Shown here: in pieces, positions 43,971-56,069 of the stretch
Layout of the letters: each line of letters starts with the position of its first letter
Position numbering within the stretch: the first letter of the stretch is position 1
Source: Puccinia triticina
Lineage: Eukaryota; Basidiomycota; Pucciniomycetes; Pucciniales; Pucciniaceae
Direction: 5' to 3'
Length of the DNA: 64,000 nucleotides
Assembly (NCBI RefSeq): GCF_026914185.1
Contig: NC_070561.1
Span: 7,502,001 to 7,566,000 of the forward strand
The notes under the pieces: model-generated
The model's database searches: none
The model's input: only the letters and a program-made list of their open reading frames with translations
What the model was told of the DNA's origin: nothing
Program-made: the position numbers and the translations under genes

Positions 43971-46796
43971 ATGTCTCTCCCATTTCTAGACGCACCCTCT
44001 CCCGCACACCCTCTCCACCAGCTGCCAAACCGGACCAGGAGATGCAAGACTCTCCCAACTCTCTGTCCGGCTCCTCATCTTCATCCGCTTCTGGGGACTG
44101 GCAGTTCTCTAGACGCACCCTCTCCCACACACCATCTCCACCAGCTGCCAAACCGGACCAGGAGATGCAAGTCACTACCAACTCTCTGTCTGGCTCCTCG
44201 TCTTCATCCGCTTCTGGGGACTGGCAGTTCTCTAGACGCACCCTCTCCCGCACACCATCTCCACCAGCTGCCAAACCGGACCAGGAGATGCAAGGCACTA
44301 CCAACTCTCTGTCCGGCTCCTCGTCTTCATCCGCTTCTGGGGACTGGCAGTTCTCTAGACGCACCCTCTCCCGCACACCATCTCCACCAGCTGCCAAACC
44401 GAACCAGGAGATGCAAGACTCTACCAACTCTCTGTCCGGCTCCTCGTCTTCATCCACTTCTGGGGACTGGCAGTTCTCTAGACGCACCCTCTCCCACACA
44501 CCATCTCCATCAGCTGCCAAACTGGACCAGGAGATGCAAGGCACTACCAACTCTCTGTCCGGCTCCTCGTCTTCATCTGCTTCTGGGGACTGGCAGTTCT
44601 CTAGACACACCCTCTCCCGCACACCATCTCCAAGGCAAGTCTGGCATTTTGTTTTATAATCCATTCCCCTATTCTAGTCTGACATGAAAACCCTCACAGG
44701 TGCCACAACTCTGTGCAATCTGGTGTGCTGAGGCTGCTCAACCGTTTTCGGCTCTCACTGAAACCTTGCATCAAGCTCTCTTACACCCCGAGGTTGTCAA
44801 GAATTTACCAACAAGAAAGACAGTGTCTTGTGAAATTGGCAGGTTATATACTGCAGTTCAGGAATCATTCATCGAAAAGCTTGAGGTATTTTTTCATTTC
44901 ATTATTTGAATTTATCTTCCCCACCTGATTTGATCAATAATTTTTTAGAAGCACAAAGGGGCACTATATTTAGGTCTTGACTGTTGGCAGTCACCTAACG
45001 GTTTTGAAATTTTAGGGACAGTTGTATATCGCTTGGTTGAGGATGCCGCAGGTCGTTATGATCTAGAGGCAATGCCTCTTGACTTTGTGTTGTTAAAAGA
45101 AAGTCATACTGGAATCTATCTCGCTGACACCGTCCGGCTTATCGTGGAAAAATTTGGGTTTCAGAACAAGGCAAGTTCATTACTTCACATTTCTACTTGC
45201 TACGCTGCTGACTGTGCAATTTTTGTGTCACAGATATGGGGTTTTGTCACCGACAATGCTTCCAATAACCAGAAAATGATTGACGAGATCCAAAAATTCA
45301 AATGGCCCCAAATCAAAGGCGAGGGGCAGTGGATTAGATGCTTTGCTCACATAATGAATTAATTGTTCAGGTGGTATTGCGTCCATTTGGCAGCTACAAA
45401 AAAAATAAAAAGAACAACTACTTATCGATCAATGATGTTTCCGACAAAGACGGAGACGATGAGGCTGACGAGCAGGTCAAAAGGTATTCTCTTGGTTCTT
45501 TCTTTTCACTTGATCTCACTTCATTGATTTTTGTTTACTCATTGCTCACAGGTTTAACATAGACAAATATAATGAGGAAGATGACGACGAACCAGGCAAT
45601 GACAACGACATATCCGTGGATGACTCAATGCTGGCATGCAATCTTATCAATGATGAAGATATTGAATTGGAGGAAAGCGATGTCATCGAGATGAGCGATG
45701 AAGAAGAAGATGACCTCTACATTTCTCAATCGTGTAGAAAAACCCTTGCTAAGGTAAGCGCTCATTCAATATTGTCTTGTGTTGAATTGTAACTGATTGA
45801 CAAATTTCCAATCAAATTTTCGAGCAATTTCTTGGAAGCTCAATAAGTCCCCAAACTCGAAGGCCGTTTTTGTGGAGTTCTGCCGGGAAAAAAAATGTCC
45901 AAAGCCTCACAACATCGAACGCAATGTGAAGACCCGGTGGAACTCCACTTTGGTGCAATTGAATGGTATCTTGCGATGTTTGGAAGCAATGTGAGTTCTT
46001 TTAATTTTTTTCCTCTAAGTTGTTGACAACTACCAACATTAAATCACCTGCACAGCATGGAATGGCAGAAGGACAGACGCCATGGACCTCCTCGAGAACA
46101 TCAAATCACTCAGACCGATTTGAAATTAGCACAAGACCTGGTTGAGGTCCTTGAGCCGTTCCACGAAATCACTCTCCAAATTTCAACTCGGGGGGCCGCT
46201 CGAATATCACAAGTTGTTTTTTTTATTGACCACATCACTTCCCATCTATCACAAGGTTAGTCACTGATCTTACCTCACCCGCCATCATCTCAGATCTGAT
46301 TCCTGCCAAAACAGCCTCCAACAGGGATTCTTGCTGGGCTCAGCACTGCCTCCAAAGCGCGTTCAGCAAACACCTTGACTGATCCCCTCAACATATGGCT
46401 TGCCGGCGGTTTGCATCTTCAGGATGGATCACCGGTTGACCCCCTGAAATGGTGGATTCAACAAGGACGCGCCGGGAAAAATCACGGAGGCCTCCTTCAG
46501 ATGGCACTCGACGTGCTGAGCTGTCCAGGTTTTTAGTTTTACTCATCATTTTTGTTTTATTTCTTTGATCAATCACTGACTCAAGTTCATCTTCATCAGC
46601 TACAACTGTAGATGTTGAAAGGTCGCTCAGCTTTGGCCGCGATTATGTTTTGGGCCGAAGGCACCGGCTCAACGCATCTTCAGTCACTCGCGGAATGACT
46701 GTAGCATTTTACTTGAGAAATGGTAAGATTAAACCCGGACTCTTGCGTCAATGGAAGCAACAACAGAGAAAAAAGAGTCGTCAGAATGAAGAGTAG
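43971..46796 (+). pseudogene. hAT transposase with RS-type repeat N-terminus
   Basis: First coding exon is five 41-residue units (RTLSRTPSPPAAKPDQEMQ then a Ser run and SGDWQFSR). A donor after SPRQ joins in phase to VPQLCAIWC at 44700. Exons 44700-44885 and 44949-45170 follow; the latter uses a GC donor (AAG/GCAAGT). Next come FVTDNASNN and WIRCFAHIMN, diagnostic of hAT catalytic cores. An acidic insert, NVKTRWNSTLVQL, and the C-terminal dimerisation block (DPLKWWIQQGR, LQMALDVLSCPATTVDVER) complete the family order. It ends in TAG at 46794-46796. One base is missing near 45358 compared with the inverted copy at 55149-55526, so this copy is frameshifted. hAT enzymes normally make 8-bp duplications; termini are not resolved. 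Confidence 0.85.
43986..44640 (+). repeat. 123-bp coding minisatellite, about five units
   Basis: CTAGACGCACCCTCTCCCGC recurs every 123 bp (43986, 44109 and on). It codes for a Ser/Pro/Arg-rich unit in the hAT first exon. The inverted copy at 56535-58890 holds about 19 units. Confidence 0.93.
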
Positions 46797-46869
46797 TTAG
46801 TAAAAAAGTTGAAAAATTAAATAAATTTACTTTTGATATATTGCTAAAGAAATGAGAATGAGTTTTTGA

Positions 46870-47040
46870 ATCGAGTAGAAGGTGCTTTACAAGCAAGTAC
46901 TCGCCCCTACACCCGGGTACCTGCCCCCAAGCACCCAGGTACTTGCCCTGGCGGGTGCGGGTGCGGGTGTCCAGAATTTGCAAAATTTCGGGCGGGTACC
47001 CGCACACGCAATGGGTACCCGTGTGCAAAAGCCCATCTCT
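46870..47040 (+). repeat. GGGTACCC-rich cluster
   Basis: Repeated GGGTACCTGCCC, CGGGTACCCGC and GTGCGGGTGCGGGTGTC just downstream of the hAT copy. A similar cluster is at 56070-56230 beside the inverted copy. Confidence 0.6.
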
Positions 47041-47044
47041 ATTG

Positions 47045-47486
47045 CCCAGGTGATGCTCAGCTTTGTACTAGTCCTGGCGCAGCTGATGCTCAGCTTTTTA
47101 CTAGTCCTGGCGCAGCTGATGCTCAGCTTTGTACCAGTCCTTGCTCAGCCTTCTCCTAGTCCTGTCCCAGCTGATGCTCAGCTTTGGCCCAGTCCTGGGC
47201 TAGCTGGCCAGCCTGAGTATCAGCTGAGCCAGGCCAGGAAAAAAGGTAGGAATCAGCTTAGACAGGACCAGAGCTGAAAATCAGCTTATAGGCTAGGGCC
47301 AAAGCTGAGCATCAGCTGAGCCATGGACAAGGCTGAGCATCAGCTGTGCCAGGGCCAAAGATTATCATCAGGTGGCCAGTTCCAAAGCTGAGCTTCAGCT
47401 GGGCCAGGGAAAAAACTGAGCATCAGCTGAGCCAGGGTAAAAGCTGAGCATCAGCTGGGCCAGGGCCAAAGCTGAGCATCATCTGG
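47045..47486. repeat. palindromic minisatellite GCTGATGCTCAGCTTT
   Basis: Forward units (GATGCTCAGCTTTG, about 32-35 bp apart) on the left are followed from about 47265 by reverse-complement units (CAAAGCTGAGCATC) on the right, so the whole block is a large imperfect inverted repeat. Confidence 0.75.
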
Positions 47487-48266
47487 TTTTTTCACATTGA
47501 GTGCTTTGATCCTGACACCTATCATCACCACCACCAAAAGCAAGGCAATGGGTGCACATTGCTATGCTCAAACATTTACATAAAACTAGTTGTATAAACA
47601 ACAAAAAAAAGTAAAACAAGTGGTATATCACTTTCTTTTATGTTTCTTATTCTTTCCTAAATTCTACAACACCTTGTATGGATATATTTCCAAATTCCAC
47701 CTTGAAAAACCCCTCACAAGCAGTTTGCCTGAAAATTTCTTGTTTATTTCTGTCTATAAATCAATATGTTGTGGGAATGTCACCATTTTCACTCTGATGG
47801 CATCTCACCCGGTTCCTGGGTGGAATTCATGCAAACACAGCACTAGGTATTCATGAATGAAGGTTTGTCTGTCCACCACCATAAAAATGTCAACTCAAAT
47901 TCATATCAACCATTTTTCTAGCTTCTGGCAAAATGTTCAGGTTTTTTTGGCAGTTTCATCATCCTTGAATCAGAATGTACATCAAAAATCCAAAAAACAG
48001 GAAGAAAGATAGCCACAAGTGGTGGATTCTCAACAATTATTACTTAGCTAGCCTTCTTGACAGGCAGAAGGACTTTGCTCGCAAAAATCAAAGGACTTTG
48101 GCAGCAAAAATCCGAGTTCACTTCAAAAGCGTGAATCAAAAACAATGGTAATATTTCTGAGAGCCCACAAGTCAAGGAAGGTGGTGCATCTTCGATGTCA
48201 GTAGGCACAACTGATCAATCAACATGGCAAATATAACAGATACAACGCAAATGAAGCATTCAGTGG
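47487..48266. other. no gene seen
   Basis: AT-rich stretch of about 780 bp; the single longer frame (47590-47856) is Phe/Tyr-rich and without motifs. Confidence 0.4.
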
Positions 48267-48348
48267 TTAGTTTGGGAAAGGGATAGAATTTGACAAGATA
48301 AAATTCTGGGGAGGGTTGATGTTTTGCAGAGGAACACAGATTAGCTTC

Positions 48349-50893
48349 TCATTTGGCAGTGACAGCTCGCGGAATAGTAAAATTTTTCTTTGGGAATTGG
48401 TTTTGAACGGATCCAAGGAAGTCGGACGTAATCGCTTGGGAAACTTGAATGATATCCGGCTGGCGGAAATTGAAGAGGCAGTTGGGGGTGAGAAAAGAAG
48501 CAATGAAGAGACCATCGATATCACGTCGGGGAATATTTTTGGTGAAGATGTGTTCCACGGCGCTCAAGAAACCCAAAGCCGATGCACCAGAGGCGAATTG
48601 CCTATTGTGGGGAGCCAAGATAAGACCACGCACGCCGGCCACGAGGTAAAGGCAGAAAGGGGTATAGTTGTGTCGTGAGCGGTGTTTGTCCAGTTCCTTC
48701 TTTTGCACAACTAATGATTGACTTTCAGCAGAATTTGCATCCGGCTCAACGTCGGCAACCGCCAACCCTCGAATGATTGAGTAAGTGATGAAAATGTCAA
48801 TTATTGTGTCGTGTAACTGATACAAGGGCTTAAAAGTCATGTCGTTACGCATCTTTCCGTCTTCCGAAATTGATGCCGATGCGGAAGTCTTACAGCTATT
48901 GAGATATTCAAGAATACGCAAATGAGATGAGGTTGTTGTTGTTCAGGTCGCTCAATGAGGTCGGTTTAACGGCAAATTGCTGTGCAGTCAACTGGATAGA
49001 GGATGCAATCCCGTTGGACCATCGAGACAAAAAGAACTTTGATGGTTTTTGGATTTCAAGGAGTAAGAGGTAAAGGGGATATTCAACATGGGCTTCGGCT
49101 TTCAAATTGGCCAGGTTGGCCGACTTGAATGAGGTATTGATCAATCCAGGCGCATACCAAGGTTCATCATTGGCCGGTAATAATACAGTCTCCACTGGAG
49201 TCAAAAAAGGAAATTTGAGCGGATCGAACTTCAAAGAAAACCCAACAATCAGGAACTATGACAGAAAAACTTACAATATTTTTGAATCTCTTTCAGCCAT
49301 GTGTTGTGAGAAGATTCCGACTGGACCAAACAGAACTGAGGGAATGCGGGTGGTGATGTCCTCTTGTGCATCAATTGGGCGCGGCAATCAATGAATGCGT
49401 GGACGGCCTGGTGGGCTTGCTTGAAATTTTGACGGTTGAGGTTGCCCTGGAAGGTCTGCAAGATGGAATGAACTTGGGCCCTGACGGCATCATCGAAGAT
49501 GAGACTAGTAGTACGAGGCTGAGGTGTAGATGTAGAAGGATCGGTAGAAGGATCGGAATTTGCGGTTTGACCTGGAGGCGCAGTGGGATTGGTATTGGTG
49601 TCATTGGCTGAGGCGGGTTTAAGAATGAAGAAGGGAGCCGGCGGGGGTTGATGCGCATTGGGTTGATTGCTGGAACCAGTCGGCCCAGGTGATGTTTGTC
49701 CGGCCTGAAGGGTTGAGCTTGTGTTGGACGCATTTGGATTAACATTGGGTGCAGTCGACGTTGGTGAGGCCTGATTGATTGGGATATTGGGTGCAGTTGA
49801 GCTGGGGTTGAACGGAGGCAGGTCTGCCCCCTCACCAGCAAAGTTGGCTGATAACTGATTGGTAGCAAGCTCTAGTGCAGTTGAGGTAGGGGCGGCGGCG
49901 TTTGACGAGCCGGCGGGATCAGGTGGGAGTCAAGTGGAATCTTGATTGGTCGGAGGTGCTAATGAAAAGGGGTAGACATAAGTACCCATTATAACTTTTG
50001 AGCATGAAAAAGAGCAATTGAGAACTTACATGTAGGTCCGATGGGTGACTGGTGTACATCTCCTGCAGCACCAGGATGCTTGGGATTGTGCTGGCCTAAT
50101 GACGGGGATGGATTGGACAAGTCAGGGGGAAGTTGGTGGGGAACAGTTACTTGGTCCAATCGTTTGTTATCATCCATGCGCCTACGTTTTGGAGGTGATT
50201 TGGACGCAGAAGATCCTTCAGGGAAGCTTCCCGCTTCCTCTTCTTCGTCGGCCTTGTTGGTCAGGTCAATTAAATCCTCGGGAGGGATTGGCTTCCCTTC
50301 GCTCACATCTGGAAGAAGTGGGGGAGTAAGTACGGTACGATCAGTGGGGGATCAATAGTGGAATAGAAATTCAAGACGCCTTGTTTTCTTTTTCGGCACT
50401 GCTCATGCATGTGTCAAAGCCCAGAAATTATTGTTGCTGGAGGGACCGGGATAGATTCCGAGAGACCCAAGGCTTGCTCCAATATTTCCTTGAGCTTGGA
50501 GCAACTGGTGACGTACTGCTTTTTGCCAGCTTGCCTTCTCTCACTGTGAAGGAGTGTGGGTGGTGCAATTGAGTTGAAGTTTGCATACGCTTCAAGCAAA
50601 GGGGCTGGCCCTTTGAGTGTATCTAAAGCTACACAATCAGAAAACAGTGATGAGGAAAAAGAGGAAAGACATATTGAGTGAGGTAGGGCACTATCATACG
50701 TACAGGAAGTGGCGACCACGTTCCCTGCGTCTTCTTGCATGTTCCCTGCGTCTTCTTGCACGTTCCCTGCGTCTTCTTGCACGTTCCCTGCGTCTTCTTG
50801 CATGTTCCCTGCGTCTTCTTGGGCATCAGGCGCAGTTTCGTTTGGCGGGAGGGATGGGTTGGATAGGAGTGAGTGGTCGGAAGGAGAAGCCAT
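48349..50893 (-). pseudogene. paralogue of the CACTA accessory gene (14179-16650)
   Basis: Starts at ATG 50893 with a short Ser/Pro leader and five 7-residue units of the NVQEDAG type (21-nt coding repeats). Exons then carry SLDTLKGPAPLLEAYANFNS, VSEGKPIPPEDLIDLTN, a long Pro/Ser/Thr-rich part, and FDDAVRAQVHSILQTFQGNL. After a GTAAGT intron near 49250 come FDPLKFPFLTPVETVLLPAN and, at the end, VAGVRGLILAPHNRQF. The order and the last blocks parallel the accessory gene in the large element. Lesions: TGA at 50414-50416, where the inverted copy has CGA, another TGA near 49930, and a one-base shift near 48930. No transposase accompanies it, so it is a fragment of a second, related element. Confidence 0.7.
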
Positions 50894-52369
50894 GGTGATT
50901 GAGTGGCAGGTGAAGAGAGCCGAATCGCAAGTACACGGTCAAGAATCACCGGAAAGGGATTTTGAGTCAGGGAGAAGAAGATGGATGGAGCTGTTAAAGA
51001 CTAGGGAAGATCCAATGAGAGGTGGGGAAGAGCTGAGGAGTCGAAGCGTTCTATACCTGGGAACCGGGTGCTGGGACAGGAGAGATTGAGACAGCCAATG
51101 CAGCTTAGGAATTGCCAGAAAGATAATCTACTCACAGATGCTGATTGTCTAAGCAAAATGGTCATCATGGCGAGGGGTTTGCAAGAAAGTTCGCGTCAAA
51201 GGAAGGTGTGAACCTAAGAATAAAAGTAGCCGAGATGACGATTTGATCATCAAGTTTGAATAGGCAGCAAAGGGAGTAAGTTGACTTCAAAGGTTCTGTG
51301 GCCACAACCCTAAAAGTTTGAAAGGAGATGAGACATACATACCTTCAATGCTACAAAAGCAATGAAAATCGATCAGTCCATCCCCCAATGGCGAAACTTT
51401 GAAGGGGGCTCAGACAAAATTCTGATAATGGATGACATCGATACGTTGTGAGAGCCTAACTGTGAAAATGAGCAAAACAAACGTTAGCGGGTGATCACTG
51501 CGAAGCGTCTATGAATGCAGCAGACTTTCTGCAGGAGTAGAGTAGAGTAGATTGGTCATCAACTACCTACAAACCGGCTTTCAGTGATCATCCCGGCGCT
51601 AGATCAGACTATTTGGCCGGGGCAACGTGGCGGCGCACTGTGGTGACGTGTATGTACATATGCACATAAGCTGATGTATAAACGGAATGACGTACCACCA
51701 GCAGGGTGAAGCTGCCTGAATGACCTTTGAGAGCTTTCCAATAAGGAAGTTGGGTGCACAAGCCGTCTTGGTACTGTATGCCGCGGCCGCCGTGGCCATC
51801 AACATAAGCATGACCTGAGTTTGACACCATCGTGCCATTTGGACGATCGTCCAAATGGCAATATGTTAAAACCAAGTACCAAGGAAGATCAGGCTCATGA
51901 ATGCTTTTGGCGTGGCTTCAACTTGGAGAATTGGCCAGGTTCCAAGTACATATGTAGGTAAAATGATCAAGCTTAAGCGCTTACCAGAGCAATAAGACCT
52001 CAGAGACACCAGAGGTGGATGGCACAATTAATTAACAAGACCAAAATGGATAAAGTCTGTCTTTGAAGGATATATGTACACATAGCATTACTCGGAGAGA
52101 CCGTGTGTGTCTGTTTTTGTTTTGGACGATTGGCCAAAGGGGGAACTCCCCAAAAGGTTTGGCTTTTATGTGTCATTGAGACTTTGTTTCTGCACAAAAA
52201 TAACAGGAGATAAGTGGGTGTTGCCCCACCACAGTGCTGGGGTCGCCAAATTGATACATTGAGTGACCACCTCTTTAAAGAGAATACAAATTCGTAGTCT
52301 GGCTCGCACTTGACATCTTTGATGTGCGGTGGACCTGGACAGACGGCTTTTGTGTCACCAAAAACCAAA
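50894..52369. other. unassigned flank
   Basis: About 1.5 kb upstream of the accessory paralogue. Includes a short perfect palindrome-like CCATTTGGACGATCGTCCAAATGG at 51834-51857 (described, not a gene). No gene recognised. Confidence 0.4.
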
Positions 52370-52640
52370 CCCCAGAAATGTTGATTTCCTCACCGTTTCC
52401 CCTGGTATGTATTCCAGTTCTATCGCCACCCTTCTTGCCGCTGTAAGTAGCAGCCCAAAAGCCGCCCTCGCGCCTCTTGGCGGTTTGAGGGTGGCCCGGA
52501 CAAGGAACCCATGGGCTGCAATTCGGCACTGAAACTTGCAAAACCGGAAAATGAGGAACTATTCTTGGACCGGGACATACACCCACAGGTCAAGAGGCAG
52601 TTCCTCATTGACCAGTGGGTGTACATCTGTCTCCTCAATA
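52370..52640 (-). repeat. arm of a diverged inverted repeat (with 53090-53400)
   Basis: In reverse complement it contains GGCTGCTACTTACAGCGGCA and AGAAGGGTGGCGATAGAAC, matching GGCTGCTGGTTACAGCCACA and AGAAGGGCGGCTATGAAAC in the other arm. The peptide AATYSGKKGGDRTG is partly kept in both, so an old gene piece is likely. Confidence 0.5.
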
Positions 52641-53089
52641 TGTAGAAGTCACCAATGATTGATACACCAACCTTTCATCAAGTGAAAAATTCATAGATGA
52701 CCCGAAATCAAGGAGCTACCTCTTTGTTGACTGGAATACCAACTGGTCATTGGGGAAAACTTCCAGGATGACTGGTAAACAACTGATCATTGAGGCGCAC
52801 ATGTGGCCATTGGGGGGGGGGAACTTCCTGGGGACTTGGATACACACAATTGGACGTTGGTAAAGCATCTAATCCAGTACATAAGTTCCCCAATGACCAT
52901 TGAGGAGGTTCCCTTCAATCATCGGTGGATCACCAGCTATCCAGAAAGCTGTCTTGAGATTTGTGGGTTTACCAGTCATTACTAATTGAAGATTATCCCT
53001 CACAAAGGTTGATGACTGTGGTTACCACATTCATAACAGATTTACTTGATGCCCGGTTAGTATGTATCTACCAGATCCAGTGCTCGCGG

Positions 53090-53400
53090 AGCTTTTCCTT
53101 GCTGACCGGTCAGTGAAGGAGGTCTCTGCCTGTCTCCGCGCAGCAACAGTCGTTGAGGGTCCCAATGACCCGTGGGGGTACATATACCCCAGTCAAACAG
53201 CATCCACATTTCCCAGTCTTGCAAGGTTCAGTTGGAAATTGCATTCCCCACTCTGGAACTGCCTGAATATGCGGGTGCACGGTTTTTTGGGCTGCTGGTT
53301 ACAGCCACAAGAAGGGCGGCTATGAAACTGGCATGAAAGGTGAAACGGTGAGGAGATCGACATTTGTGGGGTTTGGTTAGTAGTCTTGCATGCCACAAAT
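53090..53400 (+). repeat. second arm of the diverged inverted repeat
   Basis: Pairs with 52370-52640 as described there. Sequence between the arms (about 450 bp) shows repeated phrases such as GACTGGTAAAC, ATTGAGG and ACTGGAATACC but no gene. Confidence 0.5.
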
Positions 53401-53910
53401 AATGTCCGTCAAGCTTCAACGTATTCATGGGCTCTTTGGCTCCCCTCGCCTTCTCATGCAGCGCCCTTCCAAACCTATGCCTGCTAAACCTGTGCCTGCT
53501 ATCATTCCGCGAGTAAACTTGTTGTCTGAATATTGTATATGAGGTAAACTGGAGATCACGCCCTATGTAGTCAACGGTATTTCTCACAGATGGATGCCGC
53601 CCAATATGTATATTCACAATTGTATCCTTTAGAGCTCAAGAACCGCCCCATTCACAGCTGAAGTAATTGGATAAGGATGCAGTTGGATAATGAAAATCAC
53701 AAGATTGTACATGTAAAGCACGTGTGAAATCAGACTAGAGAGGCGGCGTGAGAGGGATGGTGCATTGATGAAACTGACATAAAACTATGGGCTCCAAGAC
53801 TGTACATGAAAAGAAGAATGCTCTTTTGCCTTGTTGTGTCCATCGGAAGTAGTCCGGCCCTTGTAGCACCCTTTGAGTGATAGTAAACCTTCAATAGTGG
53901 ATCGTAGGTT

Positions 53911-54311
53911 TAGGGAAGCTGCGACAAGGCCCATCTGCTGGTACGTATTGATTTGTCCCTTGATTTCTTTCCCTGTATCCATCATCCGCTCACCGATTGG
54001 ATTTGTTCACCTCCTCTCAACACCATCTCAACTGTGTACGCGCTCTGATTTCTGCCAGTCTTTAGCTTAACGTCCTTGACTGCTTCAGTTTGGACCCCTC
54101 AAGATCAACTTATCATGGATACCAATGAAGAAAAAGCGGGCAAGGACGTTAAGCTAAAGACTGGCAGAAATCAGAGCGCGTACATAGTTGAGATGGTGTT
54201 GAGAGGAGGTGAACCAATCCAATCGGTGAGCGGATGATGGATACAGGGAAAGAAATCAAGGGACAAATCAATACGTACCAGCAGATGGGCCTTGTCGCAG
54301 CTTCCCTAAAC
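53911..54311. repeat. fold-back: ~167-bp arms, ~63-bp loop
   Basis: 53911-54077 pairs almost perfectly with 54141-54311. The junction on the right runs directly into an intron of the accessory-gene copy at 54311. The loop includes GATCAACTTATCATGGATAC. Confidence 0.9.
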
Positions 54312-55145
54312 TCACTCAATATGTCTTTCCTCTCTTTCCTCATCACTGTTTTCTGATTGTGTAGCTTTAGATACACTCAAAGGTCCAGCCCCTTCGCTTG
54401 AAGCATATGCAAACTTCAACTCGATTGCACCACCCATACTCCTTTGCAGTGAGAGAAGGCAAGCTGGCAAAAAGCAGTACGTCACCAGTTGCTCCAAGCT
54501 CGAGGAAATATTGGAGCAAGCCTTGGGTCTCTCGGAAGCTATCCCGGTCCCTCCAGCAACAATAATTTCTGGGCTTCGACACATGCATGAGCAGTGCCGA
54601 AAAAGAAAACAAGGCGTCTTGAATTTCTATTCCACTATTGATCCCCCACTGATCGTACCGTACTTACTCCCCCACTTCTTCCAGATGTGAGCGAAGGGAA
54701 GCCAATCCCTCCCGAGGATTTAATTGACCTGACCAACGAGGCTGACAAAGAAGAGGAAGCGGGAAGCTTCCCTGAAGGATCTTCTGCGTCCAAATCACCT
54801 CCAAAACGTAGGCGCATGGATGACAACAAACGATTGGACCAAGTAACTGTTCCCCACCAACTTCCCCCTGACTTGTCCAATCCATCCCCGTCATTAGGCC
54901 AGCACAATCCCAAGCATCCTGGTGCTGCAGGAGATGTACATCAGTCACCCATCGGACCTACATGTAAGTTCTCAATTGCTCTTTTTCATGCTCAAAAGTT
55001 ATAATGGGTACTTATGTCTACCCCTTTTCATTAGGACCTCCGACCAATCAACATTCCACTTGACTCCCACCTGATCCCGCCGGCTTGTTGAACGCCGCCA
55101 CCCCTACCTCAACTGGACTAGAGTTCGCTACCAATCAGTTATCAT
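54311..55145 (+). pseudogene. inverted partial copy of the accessory paralogue
   Basis: Nearly identical to 50700-49860 read on the other strand. It begins inside the first intron and carries the LDTLKGPAPSLEAYANFNS and VSEGKPIPPEDLIDLTNEAD exons. It stops near 55140 where it fuses to reversed hAT sequence (ATCATCAATCAATAAGTAG). It keeps CGA at 54577-54579 where the other copy has TGA. Lacking both ends, it cannot be a full gene. Confidence 0.8.
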
Positions 55146-55968
55146 CAATCAATAAGTAGTTGTTCTTCCAAACGGACGCAATACCACCTGAACGATTAAG
55201 TTCATTATGTGAGCAAAGCATCTAATCCACTGCCCCTCGCCTTTGATTCGGGGCCATTTGAATTTTTGGATCTTGTCGATCATTTTCTGGTTATTGGAAG
55301 CATTGTTGGTGACGAAACCGCATATCTGTGACACAAAAATTGCACAGTCAGCAGCGTAGCAAGTAGAAATGTGAAGTAATGAACTTGCCTTGTTCTGCAA
55401 CCCAAATTTCTCTATGATGGGCCGGACGGTGTCAGCGAGATAGATTCCAGTATGACTTTCTTTTAACAACACAAAGTCAAGAGGCATTGCCTCTAGATCA
55501 TAACGACCTGCGGCATCCTCAACCAAGCGATATACAACTGTCCCTAAGATTTCGAAACCGTTAGGTGACTGCCAACAGACAGTTGCGGTGGATTATAGGA
55601 AGCGTAAAACGAGCTGAGTTGGTTGCTATGCACTCTTGGTCCCCTTTCTGCAAAAAAAACCATTTGTTGTTTCATGAATTGTATATTCCAATGAATGACA
55701 GTTTTAAAGAAGAAGAAAACCTGCTTAGCTCTTCCTCATTGGTCATTCCCTGAGACTTTGAACAATCGGTGGCTGGTGGGTCTTCATCAGAATCATCAAC
55801 GACTAAGGTCTTCCTCGCTTGTTGTTCCTGTGGGGGAGGATTTTGCGATCGGGAAGATATGCTAGGGCTTGAGGAGTTGGTTGATCCGGGGGGCTTGCAA
55901 CGCTTCCTGGTGTGGGTAGCCACGGCGAGGTTCTGAGTTGATATGTAGCAACGGTGAGCTTCAGCCAA
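55146..55968 (-). pseudogene. hAT transposase fragment, inverted copy
   Basis: 55526-55149 repeats the hAT core of 45033-45400, including FVTNNASNN and IRCFAHIMN, and here the frame is intact past HIMNLIVQVVLRPFG. Upstream on the minus strand, 55968-55672 codes for a Ser/Pro-rich N-terminal piece with TRKRCKPPGSTNSSSPSISS and an acidic VVDDSDEDP. Junctions at about 55140 and 55580 do not match the first copy, so it is rearranged. Confidence 0.7.
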
Positions 55969-56069
55969 ACTCCAATACCAGGTCGGGCGGGCATATTATG
56001 TAATATGTATATATATGATGCATATACACATGTGCTGTGCACAATATCTCTGGCCAAGATGGCCCACCA

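Noticed and set aside
44634..44640. GC donor at the end of the RS exon
   Set aside because: A GT donor a few bases later (after SPRQ) joins in phase to VPQLCAIWC, so the GC donor is not needed there. A GC donor is kept only for the intron at 45171.
43986..44640. CRISPR-like array
   Set aside because: Units are contiguous 123-bp coding repeats without unique spacers, in a eukaryotic transposon gene.
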